The notes under the pieces: generated by a model
The model's input: the letters and a program-made list of their open reading frames with translations, nothing else
The model's database searches: none
What the model was told of the DNA's origin: nothing
Translations under genes and position numbers: made by a program
Source: Pyrenophora tritici-repentis
Taxonomy: Eukaryota > Ascomycota > Dothideomycetes > Pleosporales > Pleosporaceae
Reading direction: 5' to 3'
NCBI RefSeq assembly: GCF_003171515.1
Contig: NC_089398.1
Location: forward strand, 496,001 to 560,000
Length of the DNA: 64,000 nucleotides
Shown: piece after piece, positions 58,861-64,000 of the stretch
Numbering within the stretch: position 1 is the stretch's first letter
Layout: every line of letters begins with the position of its first letter

Positions 58861-60087
58861 CAGCTCTTTTAGCTATTATAGCATCCTCGAGCGCTCGGGA
58901 CGATTAAGTTGTTAGTCGCGCATTAGTTATCCTCGAGAACCAGAGCGATTGGAAGCTCTAGTACTCCTTAAAGAAGGAGTTCGCTACCGTTAAAGGTGTG
59001 TGGGAATACTGCGATCCTTCCACAAATAAGCTACCTCCAACTGTCGATAACGAGCTATTAGACACTGCTTCAGACAGTGCGTGGAGGAGGTAGGAGATTA
59101 AGACGAATACTTAGAAGGCTACCCTTAAGGCTATAGGAGAGGTTAACCTTAAAATCACACGGACAGTAGCTTAATTAAAGCTACATCTTATTACTAACCT
59201 AGATCTAGACGTACGATTACGTCTTAGAACACTTTAGGATCACTTTTAGATCACTAATTAACAGCAAATTCTAGAGCTTTCTTCGCAATACGCTGCTATT
59301 TAGCAGAAGCGGAGGAACTAGAACGTTGATACGTGGCTAAACGAATATTCTCGAATTGCGTCTCTCTACTAATTAGAAGATATAGCTAAGATAAAAGGGA
59401 CACGTCTACAGTGGGCCTTTATATAGGCTGTTGAAGCCCAAGGAGATACTAACTAGTCTAACTAGCATTTTACTCTAATAATTGGCTATAAGGAGGACAA
59501 TAAGGACCCTCTAACACTTAAAGCTTTGATTAACCGATACCGACGATAGATCGCGACGAAGCGTACCTACACGAAGACTCTTGGCAGCTTTGCAGCCAAG
59601 GACGGCACCTAGGCTACCTAGGCTACTCTAGCTATTACTAACACAAGGCTAAACAACCGTCCGCAATGCGTCTGTGGCCTCTATCACAATATCTTAGAGT
59701 GCTACACTCTGAACGAAACAGCAGAAGGCCGTCTAGAGGGTTTTAGACTAAACTAAACAAGACTTAGCACAGTTCGTACTGCTTTTAAGAATCGCGAGCT
59801 CTTAAAGAAGATTAAGAAGCTCTATAAGGACAATAACGTCCGATAGACGTTCGATACAGCACAAAATTCTAATCGATCTAAGAAGAAGACTAAGAATAAG
59901 ACTGATAGACCCACTTCAGCATCTAGAGGCCGACGACCTCACGCTGATTGGATCGACGATGACGACTCAAACGGAGACTATTACGCAAACACTGCGTTTC
60001 ACATGGCCTAGATCACGACACCAAAAGGTGATAACCTGATTAACAGATAGATTGTGGACCCTAGTTCTAATGTCTATATATGCAACT
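58861..60087 (+). pseudogene. Copia gag and start of pol, inactivated by RIP-type stops
   Basis: One frame (codons starting at positions divisible by three) keeps gag-like sequence such as LKKEFATVKGVWEYCDPS and later, in a shifted or same frame, the zinc knuckle CVCGLYHNILEC and the protease start. In-frame stops occur at 58959 (TAG), 59091 (TAG), 59112 (TAG) and 59172 (TAA), with about six more before 59400. They sit where Trp or Gln codons would be expected, that is TGG->TAG and CAA->TAA, both CpA->TpA changes on one strand or the other. The early part shows no frameshift, so point mutation rather than indel decay destroyed it. Confidence 0.8.
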
Positions 60088-60324
60088 TGTTGAGAAGATG
60101 TAAGGTTCAGTCCAGGTCGGCGGGGATGAGGCTCGTGGAAGTAAGCCCGAGCAGAAGGACCGACGCGGAATGATGATCTGTCATGTAAATCCCCAGATCA
60201 TCATGATAATAAGAAGACAGAACAACAGCTCTTAGTGTAGTTCAATCCAATACGTGGTGACCTAACATACCTCTACTCGGTTCCCTATGGTAGTCATACC
60301 ACCAGAGGAGACCTTGTTCCAATA
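60088..60324 (+). repeat. 5' LTR of copia element 2
   Basis: Bounded on the left by the break in copia element 1 and on the right by the primer-binding site. Ends are estimated from the TG start and adjacency to the binding site; the terminal CCAATA is not a perfect inverse of TGTTGA. Confidence 0.6.
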
Positions 60325-60339
60325 GGTTATGAGCCCGGT
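60325..60339 (+). other. Primer-binding site of copia element 2
   Basis: GGTTATGAGCCCGGT, complementary to the initiator tRNA-Met anticodon arm. It is shared with copia element 1. Confidence 0.75.
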
Positions 60340-60558
60340 TGCCTAACCCAACGTTATTGGTTTTAAACACCTAACCAAGTCACGAAGGACTTAGATTCGA
60401 GAAGGAATCAAAAACACTCACCCAAGTCACGAAGGACTTAGATTCAAGCAGGAATCGGAAAAGAGAAAAAGTCGTGTACAACGCGGTTGACACGCAACCA
60501 TACTTACACACACCGTCTCCACGCTCGAGAACCGATAACGACTGCACCACCCGCAGAA

Positions 60559-60657
60559 CATCGCCCGCATCGCCCGCATCGCCCGCATCGCCCGCATCGC
60601 CCGCATCGCCCGCATCGCCCGCATCGCCCGCATCGCCCGAATCAACCGCATCACCCG
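60559..60657 (+). repeat. 9-bp minisatellite in the leader of copia element 2
   Basis: Nine perfect CATCGCCCG units (60559-60639) followed by two variants (AATCAACCG, CATCACCCG), ending just before the gag ATG. Confidence 0.9.
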
Positions 60658-60663
60658 CACAAG

Positions 60664-63600
60664 ATGGCTGCAGAGAAGGAAGAATGGAAGATCCCCCAGC
60701 TCACAGCCGAAAACCACGATACTTGGTTTCGCCGAAACAAGGTCAAGCTTAAGGGGAAGAAAGTCTTCTATGTCTGCGAGAAAAATCTGGTACAGCACTG
60801 TCAAATAGCAACAGCTAGTAGACTAACGGAGGCTATGGAAGAGTTGGAAATTGCTGAAACAGACAAGCATACCAAGATCCGCGTCAACATTGAAAAAAGA
60901 GACAAGTACCTAGAAGATGAAGCCACTGCAATCGATCTCTTGTTTCGGTCGCTTAGCGAGGATGACCAAGCCCTCATTGACGAATACGATACTGCCTTCC
61001 AATTCTGGGCCTACCTACAAAAGAAGTACACCCAAACTGACGCCACAACTGCCAACATATACATGACTAGAATTCAAACGTTCACATTTAATCCCGGGAA
61101 CACGATTGTTGGATCATGGGAGAAGCTAAAGGACTACCGACGTAAACTTGTAGCAGCAGACGCCGACACCAACGGAGCTTACAAGGACTCTGCACTACTA
61201 CTCGTTCTTATCAGATCACTTCCGAAAGAATTCAAGACTACGATTGACACCTTAAACGCCCAACTTAACCTCACGGTTGAACAGAAACTTAAGTTTCTGG
61301 AAGAGAAGGAGGTTCGAGACCAGCAAGACGCCAACGAAAAAGCTCTTCCAGCATTCCGAAAGACGGAGAAGTATGTTCCGCCTTACAGGCGTCGAAATCA
61401 TAAGAACTCGCCACTATCGTCTGACTCCGAATCTGGTGCCAAATTCACGGTCCAATGCTTCCTTTGTGATGGAGCCCATGGCGTACGAGACTGCCCAAGA
61501 CGTGAGAGAGCTCGAAAGCTCCTTAAGGAATACGACGCTAAGAAATCATCTAAGCTGCTCGTTAAGACACCTAAGCAAAGGAATTCCCACAAAAGGACTG
61601 GCAAAGCATATGGAGCCGAAGAAGTCAATTCAGAGTCAGATGAATTATCTGAGACCTCAGACTCCGAACCCGAGGAAATTGAGACATGCCGTCTCTCAAA
61701 AGACATCGTCGGTAAGGCCTCTCCATCTACCTGGGCTGCCGACACTGGCGCATCCTCTCACATGTCTGACCAACCCTCATTATTTAGACGAATGATTAAG
61801 ATCAAACGAAGAGTCGTTCGGGTTGGAGGGGGAGAATTATATGCGGACTGGAAAGGAGAAGCTCAAGTGGTGTGTAAGGATGGATCGTCGACATGGCTGT
61901 CAGAAGTACTGCTTGTACCTAACCTTGGAGTCAATTTGTTATCAGGAAGAAGAATTTGCGCAGCAAGCCTGAAGGGTCGTTTCAATTCACACGCACTATA
62001 CTTCAAACTAGGAAAGAAGGTTATTATTGAAGCAACTATGGACGACGGCCTCTACGTAGTGTCACACATTGCCGATGGATACCAAGAAACAGCATTTCTA
62101 GGCACGGAACTCCATGCACCAGTTAAGAGCGAGCTTAAGGTTAATGAAAAGGAGAGATACTTGCTGTATCACAGACGCTTCGCACACCTAGGACCTGCAA
62201 AGATTGCTAAACTCCACGAAGTTACAACTCTCCAGAAGAAGATTCAAGTTCCAGAGAAGATAGAAATCTGCGAAGTGTGTTCTCTGACGAAAATGAAGAA
62301 CAGCATCCCTAAGCAGCTGAGAGAGCATAAGGCCACGAAGCTAGCCTTAGTACAGTTTGACATTGCAGGACCCTTTCCAACATCTCTGCGAGGAAACAGG
62401 TGGTTCCTCCTTATTATTGACAGTTACACGCGAAAAAACTGGGTTATCCCGCTGAAGAAAAAGGGAGACGCACAAAGGGAACTCCAAATCTGGAAGACCT
62501 TTGTAGAACATCAAACTGGCGAAAAGGTTAAAGCTGCTGGAACTGACAACGCACCAGAACTTCTACAGCAAGCCGAGGAATGGAGAGTTACACAGGGCGT
62601 GGAAATTCAGCCTACAACAATTGCTTCCTCACACCAGAATGGACCAGCTGAGCGAAACATCCAAACCGCTGAAGCTGATATGAGAGCAATGCTGAAAGAC
62701 GCTGGTTTACCAATTGAGTTTTGGGATGAAGCTGTCGAAGCAGACGCATACCTGCGAAACCGCACAAACACAGGACCCACGATCAATGGAAAGCAAGTCA
62801 GTCCTGAAGAGGCATTCACAGGAACGAAACCATCCATTGACCACATCCGTGTATGGGGGAGCAAATGCTATTCTTACATCAACCCCAAAACGATTCCAGC
62901 AGACCAACGACATGACAAGCTCGTGGACCGTGGCAGAGTTGGAGTATTCATGGGATATTCTGAGACAACAAACAAGCAGTTCAAGTTCTATTCGCCAGAG
63001 CTTGGATACACCTCAAGGACAAGCCGATTATCAGTGGACGAATACACCCCTGGAGGAAAAGTTGAACTACGACTGCGAAACATACCAGCTGGACCACAAG
63101 GGACGCAGAATACGATGCCAGACCGAAAACCAAGAGGAAGACCTAGGAAGGATCTGGAATCATCTCCTGCAGAACCAATGGAACCACCTCCTGCCAAATC
63201 AATGGAACTATCTCCTGCAGAACCAATAGAACCATCTCCTGTCGAACTAATGGAACCATCTCCTGTCGAACTAATGGAACCATCTCCTGTCGAACTAATG
63301 GAACCATCTCCTGTCGAACCAATGGAACCATCTCCTGCAGAAATAGTGGAGCCAGTTCCCGAGAACCCAATAGAACTGTCGTCGGCAGAGCTAACTCCCG
63401 AACCAGTTAAGCGTCACAGAGGAAGACCAGGGAAGCTAACGACTATTCCCCCTACTGCACCATCTGATGAGCGGGTTCCTAATCTTGTGGACGAAGAGGG
63501 ACCCGAAGAACCGTATACCCAGTCTGTACGAGAAGAGGAGGCTCCACGATACTTCACCAGACAAGCCAAACGAAAGAGGTCTAACGAAGAGGTTGTTGAG

Positions 63601-64000
63601 GACGAGAGATTTAGCAAGATCGTTAAAGCTATGCTAGCCCAAGCTGGCCTTATAGAAGAGCAAACACGACTATCTGAGAAGGCTTTTGCAGCAACCGAGA
63701 TCGCAGGAATCCAGATCCCCCAGACACACGAGCAAGCTATCAACGACCCAAAGTATGGAAAGCAATGGAAAGCAGCAATACTTGAAGAGATAATCGCGTT
63801 AATGGAGAATCGAACCTGGGAGGAAGTTCCAAAGCCAAAAGACGCGAACATGGTTGATTCAAAGTGGGTTTTTACAGTCAAAACAAATCTCGACGGGACT
63901 GTTGAGAGGTTTAAGGCACGCCTTGTGGCAAGAGGTTTTACGCAAGTACACGGAACAGACTACAACGAGACTTTCGCCCCGACAGTTCGCATGGACACCT
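60664..64000 (+). CDS. Copia gag-pol polyprotein (partial, 3' end beyond window)
   Basis: An ATG at 60664 opens at least 1,112 codons without a stop. In order: Gag (EEWKIPQLTAENHDTWFRRN...), a zinc knuckle CFLCDGAHGVRDC (CX2CX3HX4C) coded near 61459, a Ser/Glu-rich linker, the protease site WAADTGASSHMS near 61735, a GAG-pre-integrase HHCC region (YHRRFAHLG...CEVCSLTK), the integrase core with D, D and E in VQFDIAGPF, GTDNAPELL and SHQNGPAERN, then a linker with two RGRP AT-hook-like motifs and octapeptide repeats. Reverse transcriptase (WVFTVKTNLDGTVERFKARLVARGFTQ) begins near 63860. RNase H is outside. The intact frame implies recent activity. Confidence 0.93.
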   Translation, partial: MAAEKEEWKIPQLTAENHDTWFRRNKVKLKGKKVFYVCEKNLVQHCQIATASRLTEAMEELEIAETDKHTKIRVNIEKRDKYLEDEATAIDLLFRSLSEDDQALIDEYDTAFQFWAYLQKKYTQTDATTANIYMTRIQTFTFNPGNTIVGSWEKLKDYRRKLVAADADTNGAYKDSALLLVLIRSLPKEFKTTIDTLNAQLNLTVEQKLKFLEEKEVRDQQDANEKALPAFRKTEKYVPPYRRRNHKNSPLSSDSESGAKFTVQCFLCDGAHGVRDCPRRERARKLLKEYDAKKSSKLLVKTPKQRNSHKRTGKAYGAEEVNSESDELSETSDSEPEEIETCRLSKDIVGKASPSTWAADTGASSHMSDQPSLFRRMIKIKRRVVRVGGGELYADWKGEAQVVCKDGSSTWLSEVLLVPNLGVNLLSGRRICAASLKGRFNSHALYFKLGKKVIIEATMDDGLYVVSHIADGYQETAFLGTELHAPVKSELKVNEKERYLLYHRRFAHLGPAKIAKLHEVTTLQKKIQVPEKIEICEVCSLTKMKNSIPKQLREHKATKLALVQFDIAGPFPTSLRGNRWFLLIIDSYTRKNWVIPLKKKGDAQRELQIWKTFVEHQTGEKVKAAGTDNAPELLQQAEEWRVTQGVEIQPTTIASSHQNGPAERNIQTAEADMRAMLKDAGLPIEFWDEAVEADAYLRNRTNTGPTINGKQVSPEEAFTGTKPSIDHIRVWGSKCYSYINPKTIPADQRHDKLVDRGRVGVFMGYSETTNKQFKFYSPELGYTSRTSRLSVDEYTPGGKVELRLRNIPAGPQGTQNTMPDRKPRGRPRKDLESSPAEPMEPPPAKSMELSPAEPIEPSPVELMEPSPVELMEPSPVELMEPSPVEPMEPSPAEIVEPVPENPIELSSAELTPEPVKRHRGRPGKLTTIPPTAPSDERVPNLVDEEGPEEPYTQSVREEEAPRYFTRQAKRKRSNEEVVEDERFSKIVKAMLAQAGLIEEQTRLSEKAFAATEIAGIQIPQTHEQAINDPKYGKQWKAAILEEIIALMENRTWEEVPKPKDANMVDSKWVFTVKTNLDGTVERFKARLVARGFTQVHGTDYNETFAPTVRMDT
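63160..63352 (+). repeat. 24-bp coding repeats in the integrase-RT linker
   Basis: About eight octapeptide units of the type MEPSPVEL/MEPSPAEP encoded by 24-bp repeats. The middle units are nearly identical, which indicates recent expansion. Confidence 0.8.

Larger units (their letters stand above)
58511..60087 (+). mobile_element. Ty1/copia-type LTR retrotransposon 1, RIP-mutated, 5' part
   Basis: A 150-bp LTR (58511-58660, TGT...ACA, internal TATATA and AATAAA) is followed at once by a copia-type primer-binding site and a gag region full of stops. The element is cut at 60087, in what reads as the protease start (IVDPSSNVYICN), by the LTR of a second element. Its remaining part, if preserved, lies beyond the window. 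Confidence 0.85.
60088..64000 (+). mobile_element. Ty1/copia-type LTR retrotransposon 2, intact, runs off window
   Basis: A 5' LTR of about 237 bp (60088 to ~60324, TGTTGAG...CCAATA), a copia primer-binding site at 60325-60339, a leader with a 9-bp minisatellite, and a gag-pol frame open from 60664 to the window end. It is inserted in the protease region of copia element 1. The 3' LTR and target duplication lie beyond 64,000; the five bases before it (CAACT, 60083-60087) are the candidate left duplication. Confidence 0.9.

Overview
The window is nuclear DNA of a filamentous ascomycete, most likely a dothideomycete of the Pleosporales type. The grounds are compact genes with introns of about 44-60 nt (GTAWGT donors, CTAAC/CTRAY branch sites, YAG acceptors), an Argonaute, a fungal choline oxidase next to betaine aldehyde dehydrogenase, ILV2, zuotin and a DUF7918 protein, and hAT and Ty1/copia elements, one copia copy carrying RIP-type mutations. 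The order name is inference from gene content; no database was consulted.

Layout. 1-3.4 kb: the 3' end of an unknown frame, then 3.3 kb without a supportable gene. 3.4-16 kb: accessory and lineage-variable genes: a CCCH zinc-finger protein (with a GC-AG intron), a divergent BADH/choline oxidase pair that would make glycine betaine from choline, an acidic protein, a nuclear-looking Ser/Thr-rich protein, a Dabb-domain protein and a protein built on octapeptide and tetrapeptide repeats. 16.4-19.7 kb: a complete slicer-type Argonaute with an RGG-repeat N-terminus. 19.7-22.8 kb: gene-poor, with a degenerate tRNA-like locus. 22.8-50 kb: dense housekeeping block: small conserved protein, GPHR-type membrane protein, universal stress protein, zuotin, GRIP-domain golgin, SRPK kinase, ILV2, TRAPPC12-like protein, a conserved unknown, SR140/U2SURP splicing factor, DUF7918 protein, HAD hydrolase and DPM1.

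50-64 kb: transition to repeat-rich DNA: a small CCCH-like gene, a complex tandem-repeat field (52.6-53.2 kb), a structurally complete 3.1-kb hAT transposon with perfect 8-bp target duplications, then nested LTR retrotransposons. An older copia-type element full of in-frame TGG->TAG and CAA->TAA type stops is interrupted inside its protease region by a younger intact copia element whose gag-pol frame runs off the window.

All multi-exon coordinates were derived by hand from frame continuity and splice consensus. Start and end cover the genomic span; exon boundaries are given in the evidence.
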